Below, in pieces: positions 36,111-45,567 of a stretch of DNA of 64,000 nucleotides. The notes beneath the pieces were generated by a model that was not told the DNA's origin, did no database searches, and saw only the letters and a list, made by a program, of their open reading frames with translations. A program made the translations under genes and the position numbers. Position 1 is the first letter of the stretch. Every line of letters starts with the position of its first letter. The stretch is from contig JACDFR010000003.1 in NCBI GenBank assembly GCA_013815685.1, positions 92,637-156,636 on the forward strand. The letters run 5' to 3'. The DNA comes from Ramlibacter sp. (GTDB lineage: Bacteria; Pseudomonadota; Gammaproteobacteria; Burkholderiales; Burkholderiaceae_C).

Positions 36111-36640
36111 CAGCGGTAGGCGATCTCGGCGCGGCGGTTCTTGGCAAACGATGCCTCGTCGCTGCCGGGCGCCGCGGGTTTTTCCTTGCCGAAGCTCACC
36201 GCTTCGACCTGGCTGTCGGTCACGCCCAGCAAGCCCAGGGAGCGGCGCACAGCCTCGGCGCGCCGCTGGCCCAGCGCCAGGTTGTACTCGCGGCCTCCGC
36301 GGTCGTCCGTGTGCCCTTCGATCGCCACCCGGCGGACGTTGTTGGCCTTGAGGAAACGCGCATGAGCCTCGATGAGGTTCTGGAATTCGGGCTTGATGAC
36401 GTAGCTGTCGTAGTCGAAATAGATGATGCGCGCCACGTTCGCGGGACCGGCGGCGGTGCCCGCGGCCGGATCGGTGATGACGGGCGCCACGCTGCTTTGC
36501 GCCCCGCCGCCGGCCGGACCGGGTTGGCCGGTGGCGGCGCCGGCGCGCTTGTCTTCCACCGGCACGTCATCGAGCTTGACACTGGAACAACCCACCAGCG
36601 CCAGGGCGACAGCCCAAGCCAGGAACATGCGTTTCAACAT
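36110..36640 (-). CDS. pal: Peptidoglycan-associated lipoprotein Pal
   Basis: The 176-residue outer-membrane lipoprotein has a lipobox LVGCSS at residue 17, an Ala/Gly/Pro-rich spacer, and a C-terminal OmpA domain with IYFDYDSYVIKPEF, EGHTDDRGGREYNLALGQRRA and KNRRAEIAYR. It tethers the envelope to peptidoglycan and binds TolB. Start ATG 36640 gives MLKRMF. Confidence 0.96.
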   Translation of the reverse strand: MLKRMFLAWAVALALVGCSSVKLDDVPVEDKRAGAATGQPGPAGGGAQSSVAPVITDPAAGTAAGPANVARIIYFDYDSYVIKPEFQNLIEAHARFLKANNVRRVAIEGHTDDRGGREYNLALGQRRAEAVRRSLGLLGVTDSQVEAVSFGKEKPAAPGSDEASFAKNRRAEIAYR

Positions 36641-36669
36641 CCAAATACCTCTTGTCAGTTCGTTGATGT

Positions 36670-37953
36670 TCATTTTTGGAAAGGGCCCCAATCCGGTTCG
36701 CGGATGTCGCCACCCTGCCCGGCCAGGCGTGCCTTGATCTTGCCATCCAGCGTCGTGGTCATCAGCGCCTCGCGGCCATTTTGCCGCGTGGCGTAGACGA
36801 TCAGCCGCCCATTGGGCGCGAAACTCGGGCTTTCGTCCGCGGTGGTGTCCGTGATCGAGGTCGCCGTGCCGCCGCCCAGTTCCATCACCTGAAGCTTGAA
36901 GGCCCCGCCGATGCGGGAAATGTAGGCCAGCCACTTGCCGTCCGGGCTGACCGCGGGCGATATGTTGTAACCCCCCGTAAAGGTGACGCGCTCGGGATTT
37001 CCGCCCGCCGCAGGCATGCGGTAGATCTGCGGCGCCCCCCCGCGGTCACTGACAAAGTAGATGTTGCGTCCGTCCGGCGAGTAGACCGGCTCGGTGTCGA
37101 TGCCGGCGGATTGCGTGAGCCGGCGCGCCTCGCCGCCATTGGCGTCGATGGTGTACAGCTGCGAACCCCCGTCACGGCTGAGCGTGACTGCCAGGGTGCG
37201 GCCATCGGGCGACCAGGCCGGCGCGCTGTTGGAGCCGCGGAAATTGGCGATCAGCCGGCGCCTGCCACTGGCGACCTCGTGGACATAGACGACGGGCTTG
37301 CGCGACTCGAACGACACGTAGGCCAGCTGGGCACCGCTGGCCGACCAGGCCGGCGAGATGATGGGCTCGCCGCTGGCGAGGGCCGACTGGGAGTTTTCCC
37401 CATCCGAATCGGCCACCCACAGGTTGTACCGGTTGCCCGACTTGGTCACATAGGAGATGCGCGTGGAAAAGACGCCCTTCTCGCCGGTGAGTTTCTCGTA
37501 GATGAAGTCGGCGATGCGGTGCGCCGCCAGCCGCAGGTCGCCCGCGACCACGGCATAGCTCTGGCCGCCCAGGTCCTGGCCCCGCACGACGTCCCACAGG
37601 CGAAAGCGCACGTCGTAGCGCCCGTCGGCGAGGCGCGCCACGCTGCCAACGGCCAGAGAGTCAGCCCCTTTTTGCCGCCACGGCGATACATCGGGCCGGC
37701 TGGTTTCGTCGAGTGCAGCACCGGCCGCATCCACGGCACGGAACTGGCCGCTTCGCTCCAGATCGGCCTGGATGATGGCCGCGATCTTCTGCGGTGCCTG
37801 GGCCTCGCCGCGAAAGGGTGCGATCGCGATCGGCAGCTGCGTCAGCCCCACCCCGGTCACCTCGACCCGAAACTGGGCCCAGGCCGGCAGGACGGCCGCC
37901 GCGCCCACCAGGCCCACCATCTGGCGTCGCCGCCACTGCGCAGGAATATTCAT
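36670..37953 (-). CDS. tolB: Tol-Pal translocation protein TolB
   Basis: Periplasmic protein of 427 residues with an N-terminal signal and anticodon-like domain, then a beta-propeller with repeated SPAWSASGAQLAYVSF and PAWSPDGRTLAVT, SPDGKWLAYIS-type blades. The signal peptide (MNIPAQWRRRQMVG...) has RR residues. Start ATG 37953 is preferred over 37971 (MERLTS). The genes tolQRA are not in the window, so tolB-pal-cpoB forms a partial tol-pal block here. Confidence 0.95.
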   Translation of the reverse strand: MNIPAQWRRRQMVGLVGAAAVLPAWAQFRVEVTGVGLTQLPIAIAPFRGEAQAPQKIAAIIQADLERSGQFRAVDAAGAALDETSRPDVSPWRQKGADSLAVGSVARLADGRYDVRFRLWDVVRGQDLGGQSYAVVAGDLRLAAHRIADFIYEKLTGEKGVFSTRISYVTKSGNRYNLWVADSDGENSQSALASGEPIISPAWSASGAQLAYVSFESRKPVVYVHEVASGRRRLIANFRGSNSAPAWSPDGRTLAVTLSRDGGSQLYTIDANGGEARRLTQSAGIDTEPVYSPDGRNIYFVSDRGGAPQIYRMPAAGGNPERVTFTGGYNISPAVSPDGKWLAYISRIGGAFKLQVMELGGGTATSITDTTADESPSFAPNGRLIVYATRQNGREALMTTTLDGKIKARLAGQGGDIREPDWGPFQK

Positions 37954-38039
37954 GCTGGTTAGTCTCTCCATCGTCGATTCGGTTCAGTTCGGATGTGGCC
38001 TTGTACACGGCTTTCGTCTACGGCCGACGCCAAACAGCG

Positions 38040-38795
38040 TCACTTTGTTTCGACCGCCTGCTGCTGCAACCACAGCTTGACGTACCGGTAATAGGTAACT
38101 TCGGCATTGAACACCGCCAACATGAAGCCCCAACGGCCGTCCAGCAACCCCAAGCGCAGGAAATAAGTCCGGAAGAATGCCCAGAGGCCATGGGCTATCG
38201 CACGACCCAGGGAGCCCCTGCGTCCGCTTGCCGTCATGTCACGCGCGCTGGCCGAAGAATAGCGATTCAGCTTTTCGAGCACTGATTCCATGGAGCGATA
38301 GCTGTAGTGGACGATGGATTGTCTCAAGGTGCCGGTGCGTCCTTCGATTTGCAGGTGCGCGTGCAGGTAGTGCCCCGTGAAGCGGGCCTTGCCGCGCCTG
38401 GCAAGCCTCCAAGTGTAGTCAGGACTCCAGCCACCGTGTTTCATGAAGCGGCCGCAATACATGGACGTTCGCGGCACCCGAAACCCGTCGACGTCCTCGC
38501 GCTCGATCGCCGCGCGGATCTCAGCGGCCAGTTCGATGCCGATGCGCTCATCGGCATCGAGCGAAAAGAACCATTCGCCCGTGGCCAGGTCAATGCCCCG
38601 ATTGTTCTGCGGGCCGTACCCAGGCCAATCGGTCGACACCACTGTCGCACCCGCGGCTGCCGCCAATTCCTGCGTGCCGTCCGTGCTGCCCGAATCCAGG
38701 ACGATAATTTCCTCGGCAAACCGGGCGGTGCGCACGCAATCCGCAATATTGATCGCCTCATTCTGGGCGACGATGATAATACTCAGTCTTTTCAT
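38040..38795 (-). CDS. Glycosyltransferase family 2 (LPS core, WaaE-like)
   Basis: The 251-residue cytosolic enzyme starts MKRLSIIIVAQNEAINI, typical GT2, with the nucleotide-sugar motif VLDSGSTDGTQELA and the DADERIG metal motif. A C-terminal hydrophobic region around FFRTYFLRLGLLDGRWG fits the WaaE/KdtX beta-1,4-glucosyltransferase group. It is divergent from msbA across about 135 bp. Confidence 0.85.
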   Translation of the reverse strand: MKRLSIIIVAQNEAINIADCVRTARFAEEIIVLDSGSTDGTQELAAAAGATVVSTDWPGYGPQNNRGIDLATGEWFFSLDADERIGIELAAEIRAAIEREDVDGFRVPRTSMYCGRFMKHGGWSPDYTWRLARRGKARFTGHYLHAHLQIEGRTGTLRQSIVHYSYRSMESVLEKLNRYSSASARDMTASGRRGSLGRAIAHGLWAFFRTYFLRLGLLDGRWGFMLAVFNAEVTYYRYVKLWLQQQAVETK

Positions 38796-38931
38796 TGGCG
38801 CGTCCGTTCGCGGGCGAGCCGCCGCTGCACGGCATAATGTGCCTTCATCGATCGATCGGCTCATTATTGCATCTTCACTCGTGGCAGATCCGCTGCGAGT
38901 AAGAGTAGTGCGGGCCGCACTGGCATGATCC

Positions 38932-40656
38932 GTGTTGATTCATACAACCACCCTGCGATGGCTTGCACCCTACTTCGTCAAGTCGCGCCGCTTCTGGCTG
39001 CTGGCCGCAATCGCGACCGTCGTGTCCTCGGGACTGGAGCCGCTGTTGCCCGCCTTGCTCAAGCCGCTGCTGGACCGGGGATTCAAGCCCGGCGGCATCG
39101 AGTTGTGGATGGTGCCGGCCAGTCTGCTGCTGCTGTTCGCAGCGCGCGGTATCGCCGGGTTCACGGCCGACCTTGCACTGGCTAGGATTACCCAGGATGG
39201 ACTGCTGGGACTGCGCCGCGATATGTTCGCGCGTCTGCTGGACGCGCGCCTGTCCCTGTTCCAGCAGCAGAATGCGACCGCGCTATCCAACACCGTGGTG
39301 TTCGAGGTGCAGAGCGGTGCAACTTTGCTGGTCAACTCGGTTATAGGCCTTCTCAAGGACGGCGTCTCGCTTCTCGCCCTGCTGGTTTATTTGCTGTACC
39401 TGAACTGGCAGCTGACGCTGATCGTATTTCTGATTGTGCCCGGCGTCGGATATCTGATCAGGACCGTCTCCAAGCGCCTCTACCGCATCGCGCGAAGCAC
39501 GCAGACGGCGACCAACGACCTTGCCTATGTGGTGGAAGAAAACGTGCTGGCCGCGCGCTCGGTGCGCCTGCACGGCGCGCAACAGGCACAGGCCGGGCGG
39601 TTCGCGGCCCTCAGCACCGGGCTGCGCCGGCTGGCCATGAAGACCGCGGTCGCCTCCGCATCCATCACGCCGCTCACGCACATGCTGGCCGCGGCGGCGC
39701 TGTCGGCGGTCATCTGCATCGCCTTGTGGCAAAGCCGCGATGGCATCACGGTGGGCACTTTCGCATCGTTCATCACGGCCATGCTGATGCTGATCGCGCC
39801 GATCAAGCGGCTCTCCGAAGTCGCAAGCCCCATCTCGCGCGGACTCGCCGCCGTGCAGCGGGCGATGGACCTGATCGAGACGGTGCCTGCCGAAAGCGGC
39901 GGCACGTATGCGCCGGGCCGGGCCCTGGGCCGCATCGATATCGATGCCGTGCTGGTGCGCTACCGCGATGACGCGGCGGCGGCGCTGGACCGCGTGAGTC
40001 TCGCTATCGAGCCGGGCCAGGTTGTCGCGCTGGTCGGCCCTTCCGGCTCCGGCAAGACCACCCTCGCCAACCTGCTGCCGCGTTTCGTGCTGCCCACCGA
40101 AGGGCGTGTGCTGCTGGATGGGCACGACGTCGCGCAATGGCAGCTGGGCGCCTTGCGCGGGCAGTTCGCCTTCGTCAGCCAGGACGTGGTGATGTTCAAC
40201 GACACGCTGGCGGCCAACATCGCGCTGGGCGGGCCCTTGCAGGCGGATCGCCTGGCAACCTGCGTCGCCGCGGCCAACCTGGCCGAGCTGGTGGCCACGT
40301 TGCCGCAGGGGCTGGATACCGTGGTCGGCCATAACGCCGTGACCTTGTCGGGCGGGCAACGCCAGCGGGTGGCCATCGCCCGCGCGCTCTACAAGGATGC
40401 GCCGGTGCTGGTCCTGGACGAAGCAACATCGGCGCTCGACAGCGCCTCCGAGCGGCTGGTGCATGTGGCGCTGCAGCGCCTCATGGCCGGCCGGACCACG
40501 CTGATCATCGCCCACCGCCTCTCGACCATCGAGCATGCCGACCGCGTCGTCGTGCTCGACAAGGGCCAGCTTGTGGAAAGCGGCAGCCACGCCCAGCTGC
40601 TGGCCCGTGACGGGCTGTACGCACGGCTTCACGCATTGCAGTTCGGGACGACATGA
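38932..40656 (+). CDS. msbA: Lipid A export ABC transporter MsbA
   Basis: The 574-residue half-transporter has six membrane helices (to about residue 310) and an ATP-binding domain with GPSGSGKTT, VTLSGGQRQRVAIARAL, LVLDEATSALD and the H-loop LIIAHRLST. It flips lipid A-core across the inner membrane. GTG 38932 starts the frame MLIHTTTLRW. It overlaps the O-antigen ligase gene by 4 bases. Confidence 0.93.
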   Translation: MLIHTTTLRWLAPYFVKSRRFWLLAAIATVVSSGLEPLLPALLKPLLDRGFKPGGIELWMVPASLLLLFAARGIAGFTADLALARITQDGLLGLRRDMFARLLDARLSLFQQQNATALSNTVVFEVQSGATLLVNSVIGLLKDGVSLLALLVYLLYLNWQLTLIVFLIVPGVGYLIRTVSKRLYRIARSTQTATNDLAYVVEENVLAARSVRLHGAQQAQAGRFAALSTGLRRLAMKTAVASASITPLTHMLAAAALSAVICIALWQSRDGITVGTFASFITAMLMLIAPIKRLSEVASPISRGLAAVQRAMDLIETVPAESGGTYAPGRALGRIDIDAVLVRYRDDAAAALDRVSLAIEPGQVVALVGPSGSGKTTLANLLPRFVLPTEGRVLLDGHDVAQWQLGALRGQFAFVSQDVVMFNDTLAANIALGGPLQADRLATCVAAANLAELVATLPQGLDTVVGHNAVTLSGGQRQRVAIARALYKDAPVLVLDEATSALDSASERLVHVALQRLMAGRTTLIIAHRLSTIEHADRVVVLDKGQLVESGSHAQLLARDGLYARLHALQFGTT

Positions 40657-42938
40657 AGGACGCCGTGCGACGAGGCGCGCTGCCGACGGCCCTTGGCGCG
40701 CTCGGTTTTTTTCTCCCCTTTTCGTCGGCGGGCGTGTCCCTTGCGTTGGCGGCCGTGCTCGTGCTGGCGGCGATGCGCCTGCGCGAAGTCCTGCCGCTCG
40801 CGCCCTGGAAAGACCCGGTCATGGCCGGGGGGCTGGCGTTGTTCTGCTATATCGCCGTGCACACCCTCCTGGCCACGGGCGTGAGCCTCAGGACCCTGGA
40901 AACCGCTAACCAGTACCACGAGCTGGTCTTCGCGCCCCTGTTGCTGGCGCTGATGCGCGATCCCCGCCACCGGCAGGTTTTCATCCGCGCGCTGTTGCTG
41001 GGCGCCACAATGCTGGCGGCCGCCCAGTGGATCGCTCTGGAAGTTCCCGAACTGGGCGCCAGGCTCGCGTCGCGGCGCATCTCGGCGAGCTTCGCCCTGG
41101 CGGTTTGTGCCTATGTGGCCCTCACGCGGTCCCGAACGCACCCCCATCCATGGCCGCAACGGGCCTTGGCCGCCTTCCTCGCATCCACGGTGCTGTTCGC
41201 TATCGAGGGCCGCACGGGCCATGTCGTATTGCTGTTACTGGTGGGTTGTGCGGCTTGGTTTCACAGCCCGCCGAGGTGGCGCTGGCCCAGCGCCATCGGG
41301 GGAACGATGCTGGTCGTCGTTCTGGCCCTGAACTCCGCAGCGGTTGTCAACCGGCTGAATGAAACCTTCGCCAAGCGCGACACCGCAAAACCTGTAGAGA
41401 ACATGACCTCCACGGAGATCCGCATGGAACTGCTGCGCCTGGCGACGGATTTGTCGCGCCAGTACGGGGCGACGGGCGCCGGTTTCGCCAACTTCACCGA
41501 CGTGCACGAGCAAGCCGGAAAGGCGCGTTACAGCCGTAATCCCGAAACGCATTCGTACTTGAAGACCGACTGGCTGCGCATCGGCAATCCGCACAACGAA
41601 TACTTCATGCAACTGATCGGCGGCGGCGTCGCTTCGCTCGCACTGTTCCTGGGGTGGCTGGCGCTGGCGCTGCGCCAGGCCAGCTGCGCCCCGCCGCCGC
41701 AGAGGAACCTGCTCACGGGCGTCTGCCTTGCCTTCGCGTTCGGAAGCCTCTTCAATTCGATGCTGCTCGATTTCGGCGAAGGGCACTTTTACATGGCCGT
41801 GCTGGCGTGGCTGCTGGCGGAAATCCACTACCCCGCGCCCGGCGCGGGCAACGGCCGCCAGGTCCGCAGCGTCCTGGTCGTGGCCACGCGCCAGATCGGC
41901 GATGTGCTGCTGACCACCCCGTTGATCCGGTCGGCGCGCGAGCGCTGGCCCGAAGCGCGCATCGACGTGCTCGGCTTCCGGGGGACCCTGGACATATTGC
42001 GCGGCAACCCGGACCTGAACGGCACCATCGAATCGCCCTCGCAGCGCGGGGTGCGAGGCCTCGCGGCGCTGATTCGGCGGCTCTGGCGCAACTACGACCT
42101 CGCGCTGGTGACCGACCCGGGCGATCGGGCTCACCTGATGGGATGGCTGGCGGCTTCACGGCGCTGCGGCATTGTGCCGGCGGCCGGCGGCAGCAACTGG
42201 TGGAAGAGAAAGCTGCTGGACCATGTCGTGGTGGCCGCCGGCGACAGCGGCTCGGTGCACACCACGGTGGAAAAACAATCGTTGCTCGCCCCCTGGGCGG
42301 ACGTGAGCGCCATGCTGCCCCAGGTTGTGGGGCCCGCGGCTGCACCCCTGCCTCCGGCGATGCAATCGCAGTTGGCCCCCGGCGCGGTGGTGGTGCACGC
42401 GCCTTCGATGTGGCCTTACAAGCAATGGCCGATCGCCCATTTCCGGTCGCTTGTGACCGGCTTGCTGGCGCAAGGACGGCAGGTCGTGCTCACCGGCAGC
42501 GGCAGCGCGCGAGACCAGGAATGCATCGCGCCTTTGCGCGGCCTCGCCCCGCCCCCGCAACTGCTGGACCTGTCCGGGCAGATCGATTTCAACCAGCTCG
42601 CCACGCTGCTGAAAAGCGCCGCGCTCTACATCGGGCCCGACACATCGGTGTCGCATCTGGCGGCGGCAACAGGGGTGCCGGTCATCGCGATCCTGGGCCC
42701 GACCAATCCCCAGCGCTGGGCGCCCTGGCCCGCGCGCGCCGGCGCGCGTGACCTGTTCGCGCGTTCCGCGGGCGTGCAGCACACGGGCAACGTCACCGTG
42801 CTGCAGGGCAGCCTCGCCTGCGTGCCCTGTGGCCGTGCGGGGTGCGAAGACCATCGGCAAAGCCGCAGCGACTGCCTGGTGGACATCACGCCGCAGCGGG
42901 TGCTGGATCAGGCGGTCAAGACGCTGGCGCGGGCGTAA
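40653..42938 (+). CDS. Fused O-antigen ligase and glycosyltransferase family 9 (heptosyltransferase-like)
   Basis: One uninterrupted 761-residue frame. Residues 1 to about 400 form a polytopic O-antigen ligase domain (Wzy_C/WaaL type): FAIEGRTGHVVLLLL, NPHNEYFMQLIGGGV and many hydrophobic helices. From about residue 404 a GT9 domain begins (VRSVLVVATRQIGDVLLTTP) with GRSG-like and DTSVSHLAAATGVPVIAILGPTNPQRW motifs of ADP-heptose:LPS heptosyltransferases. A CxxC-rich tail (CVPCGRAGC) is present. Fusion of these two activities is unusual; a sequencing error joining two genes cannot be excluded. Confidence 0.85.
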   Translation: MKDAVRRGALPTALGALGFFLPFSSAGVSLALAAVLVLAAMRLREVLPLAPWKDPVMAGGLALFCYIAVHTLLATGVSLRTLETANQYHELVFAPLLLALMRDPRHRQVFIRALLLGATMLAAAQWIALEVPELGARLASRRISASFALAVCAYVALTRSRTHPHPWPQRALAAFLASTVLFAIEGRTGHVVLLLLVGCAAWFHSPPRWRWPSAIGGTMLVVVLALNSAAVVNRLNETFAKRDTAKPVENMTSTEIRMELLRLATDLSRQYGATGAGFANFTDVHEQAGKARYSRNPETHSYLKTDWLRIGNPHNEYFMQLIGGGVASLALFLGWLALALRQASCAPPPQRNLLTGVCLAFAFGSLFNSMLLDFGEGHFYMAVLAWLLAEIHYPAPGAGNGRQVRSVLVVATRQIGDVLLTTPLIRSARERWPEARIDVLGFRGTLDILRGNPDLNGTIESPSQRGVRGLAALIRRLWRNYDLALVTDPGDRAHLMGWLAASRRCGIVPAAGGSNWWKRKLLDHVVVAAGDSGSVHTTVEKQSLLAPWADVSAMLPQVVGPAAAPLPPAMQSQLAPGAVVVHAPSMWPYKQWPIAHFRSLVTGLLAQGRQVVLTGSGSARDQECIAPLRGLAPPPQLLDLSGQIDFNQLATLLKSAALYIGPDTSVSHLAAATGVPVIAILGPTNPQRWAPWPARAGARDLFARSAGVQHTGNVTVLQGSLACVPCGRAGCEDHRQSRSDCLVDITPQRVLDQAVKTLARA

Positions 42939-42950
42939 AAAGCCGCGCGG

Positions 42951-44426
42951 TCAAAGCAGCACGATGTCGTACTGCTCCTGGCCCATCGCGCTTTCGCTCT
43001 GCAGCGAAATAGGCTTTCCGATGAAATCCGACAATCCGGCCAGGTGCTGGCTCTCCTCGTCCAGGAACAGCTCGACCACCTTGGGCGAGGCGACGACGCG
43101 GTATTCGCGTGGATCGAACTGGCGCGCCTCGCGCAGGATCTCGCGCAGGATGTCGTAGGCCACGCTGCGCGCGGTCTTCACGGTTCCCTTGCCCTGGCAG
43201 GCCGCGCAAGGCTCGCACAGCATGTGGGCCAGCGATTCGCGTGTGCGCTTGCGCGTCATCTCCAGCAGCCCCAGCTGCGAGAAGCCGCCCGCCATGGTCT
43301 TGACGCGGTCGCGCGACAGCTGCTTCCTGAACTCCGCCAGCACCGCGTCGCGGTGGTCCTGGCGGCCCATGTCGATGAAATCGACAATGATGATGCCGCC
43401 CAGGTTGCGCAGGCGAAGCTGGCGCGCGATGGCCTGTGCCGCTTCCAGGTTGGTCTTGAAAATGGTCTCGTCGAAATTGCGCGCCCCGACGAAGCCGCCT
43501 GTATTCACGTCCACGGTCGTCAACGCTTCCGTCTGGTCGACGATGAGATAGCCGCCGGACTTCAGTTCGACCCGGCGGCCCAGCGCCTTCGCGATTTCGT
43601 CGTCGATCGAGTACAGGTCGAAGATCGGGCGCTCGCCCTTGTACAGCTGCAAGCGCTCGGCGGCTGACGGCATGAACTCGCGCCCAAAAGCCTGCAGGTG
43701 CGTGAACTGCTCGTGCGAATCGATGCGGATGGTCTGCGTTCCCTCGCTGACCAGGTCGCGCAGCACCCGCTGCAGCAGGCTCAGGTCCTGGTGCAGGAGC
43801 GAAGTCGCCGGCAGGCGGGTGGCGGTCTCGCGCACTCGGGCCCAGGTCTTGCGCAGGTAAGCGATGTCTTCCGCGAGTTCGGTGTCGGTGGCGTCTTCCC
43901 CGTTGGTGCGCAGGATGAAGCCGCCGCCTTGCGCGCCCACCAGCGCCTGCAGGCGCGTGCGCAACGCGTCGCGCTGCTCGGCGGGAATTTTCTGCGACAC
44001 GCCCAGGTGATCGTCTTGCGGCAGGAACACCAGCAGCCGGCCCGCAATGCTGATCTGCGTGGACAGCCGCGCTCCCTTGGTGCCGATCGGGTCCTTGATC
44101 ACCTGCACCATCAGGGATTGCCCTTCGAACACCTGCTTCTCGATAGGCACTTGCGGCTGGCTGTTGCGCGCGAAAGCCGGCGGCTCGCCTTCGGGCTGGC
44201 GGTGCCAGACGTCGGCCACGTGCAGGAAGGCCGCGCGCTCCAGGCCGATATCGATGAAGGCGGATTGCATCCCGGGCAGCACACGGGCCACCTTGCCCAG
44301 GTAGACGTTGCCGACCAGGCCGCGTTCCAGCGTGCGTTCGACGTGCAGCTCCTGCACCGCGCCGTTCTCGACGACAGCGACGCGCGTCTCCTGCGGCGAC
44401 CAGTTGATCAGGATGTCCTGGAGCAT
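42951..44426 (-). CDS. rng: Ribonuclease G
   Basis: Endoribonuclease of 491 residues, RNase E/G family: an S1 domain at about 35-110, the catalytic GGYLIVDQTEALTTVDVNTG metal-binding segment (two Asp), a C-terminal RNase G region and a zinc-link CEPCAACQGKG. It processes 16S rRNA 5' ends. Start ATG 44426 gives MLQDILINWSPQETRV. Downstream of maf. Confidence 0.96.
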   Translation of the reverse strand: MLQDILINWSPQETRVAVVENGAVQELHVERTLERGLVGNVYLGKVARVLPGMQSAFIDIGLERAAFLHVADVWHRQPEGEPPAFARNSQPQVPIEKQVFEGQSLMVQVIKDPIGTKGARLSTQISIAGRLLVFLPQDDHLGVSQKIPAEQRDALRTRLQALVGAQGGGFILRTNGEDATDTELAEDIAYLRKTWARVRETATRLPATSLLHQDLSLLQRVLRDLVSEGTQTIRIDSHEQFTHLQAFGREFMPSAAERLQLYKGERPIFDLYSIDDEIAKALGRRVELKSGGYLIVDQTEALTTVDVNTGGFVGARNFDETIFKTNLEAAQAIARQLRLRNLGGIIIVDFIDMGRQDHRDAVLAEFRKQLSRDRVKTMAGGFSQLGLLEMTRKRTRESLAHMLCEPCAACQGKGTVKTARSVAYDILREILREARQFDPREYRVVASPKVVELFLDEESQHLAGLSDFIGKPISLQSESAMGQEQYDIVLL

Positions 44427-44433
44427 TTTTTTT

Positions 44434-45036
44434 CTAGACCCGGAAGCCGAATGCGCGCAAAAGTTGCGCTGTCTCGTGCATCGGCAAACCCATGATGCCA
44501 GAGTAGCTGCCGCTGATGTGCGAAATATAGGCAGCCGCCCTGCCCTGCACCGCGTAGGCGCCGGCTTTACCCATCGGCTCGCCGCCGTCCACATAGGCCC
44601 GGATCTGGGCCGCAGCGAGCCGGGCGAACGTGACGCGCGAGTCGCTCAGGGCCTCCAGCCGCCTGCCGGCCTTTTGCACCGCCACGGCTGTCAGCACGCG
44701 GTGCGTCGCGCCCGATAGCTCGCGCAACATGCGCCTGGCCTGCGCCGCGTCGCCGGGCTTGCCGTAGATCGCCCGGCCCAGGGCCACGGTGGTGTCGGAG
44801 CACAGCACGGGCGCCGGCGGCAGCCGGCGGCGCCGCAGCCTTTCCAGGGCCGCATCGAGCTTCAGCCCTGTGACGCGCTTGACGTAGCGCGCCGGCGCCT
44901 CGCCGGGCAGCACCGCTTCGATCGACTCGGTGTCCTCGCCCGCCTCGGGCAGCAACAGCTCGTAGCGCACACCCAGCTGTTCCAGCAGTTGCCGGCGGCG
45001 AGGGCTTTGCGACGCCAGATAGATGAAGCTGCTCAC
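44434..45036 (-). CDS. Maf-type nucleotide pyrophosphatase
   Basis: The 200-residue protein has the Maf start IYLASQSPRRRQLLEQLGV and the conserved LCSDTTVALG, YGKPGDAAQA and GKAGAYAVQGRAA segments. Maf proteins hydrolyse nucleoside triphosphates (dTTP/UTP or m7GTP) as housecleaning enzymes. An upstream gap of 60 bp holds a degraded repeat. Subgroup YhdE rather than YceF is suggested but uncertain. Confidence 0.93.
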   Translation of the reverse strand: MSSFIYLASQSPRRRQLLEQLGVRYELLLPEAGEDTESIEAVLPGEAPARYVKRVTGLKLDAALERLRRRRLPPAPVLCSDTTVALGRAIYGKPGDAAQARRMLRELSGATHRVLTAVAVQKAGRRLEALSDSRVTFARLAAAQIRAYVDGGEPMGKAGAYAVQGRAAAYISHISGSYSGIMGLPMHETAQLLRAFGFRV

Positions 45037-45039
45037 GGC

Positions 45040-45097
45040 CGCCCCATCGCCGCCGGGCCGCCCCAGGGCGATTGCGCCCCCGAGGGGCTGAGGGCCA
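45040..45097 (-). repeat. Inverted diverged copy of the GC-rich intergenic repeat
   Basis: GGGCCGCCCCAGGGCGATTG followed by CGCCCCCGAGGGGCTGAGGG matches, in the reverse orientation, the CCCCCGAGGGGG...CCTTGGGGCGGC part of the dapD-pilU repeat. It fills the maf-rlmH gap. Confidence 0.65.
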
Positions 45098-45099
45098 AG

Positions 45100-45567
45100 T
45101 CACTCACGATGGTACGGGTGGTTGGCGTTGATCGACCAGGCACGGTAGAGCTGCTCCACCAGCAGCACGCGCACCATCGCATGGGGCAAGGTCAGGTCCG
45201 ACAGCCGGATGCGCTCGTGCGCGGCCTGCTTGAAGCCGGGGTCGAGCCCGTCGGGTCCGCCGATCACAAGGGCGACGTCGCCCCCCTGCAATTGCCAGGC
45301 CTTCAGCCGGGCAGCGAGGGCGACCGTCGCCAGCGCCGTGCCGCGCTCGTCGAGCGCCACCACGTGCGCCCCCTTGGGGATGGCGCCTTCGATGCGCTGG
45401 CGCTCCGCCGCGTACAGCGTCTCCAGCGTCCTGGAGGCGCGAGGCTCGGCCTTGACAGACTTGAGCTCCACCCGCAGCTCGGGCGGAAAGCGCTTGGCAT
45501 AGTCGTCCCAGGCGGCCTGGGCCCAGCCGGGAACCCGCTGGCCCACCGCGACGACGACGAGCTTCAT
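45100..45567 (-). CDS. rlmH: 23S rRNA m3-pseudouridine1915 methyltransferase RlmH
   Basis: SPOUT-class methyltransferase of 155 residues, normal length. Visible are [10 protein letters not shown], the LDERGTA segment, the knot region [12 protein letters not shown] and the C-terminal [20 protein letters not shown]. It methylates pseudouridine 1915 in helix 69. Overlaps rsfS by 4 bases. Confidence 0.97.
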   Translation of the reverse strand: MKLVVVAVGQRVPGWAQAAWDDYAKRFPPELRVELKSVKAEPRASRTLETLYAAERQRIEGAIPKGAHVVALDERGTALATVALAARLKAWQLQGGDVALVIGGPDGLDPGFKQAAHERIRLSDLTLPHAMVRVLLVEQLYRAWSINANHPYHRE

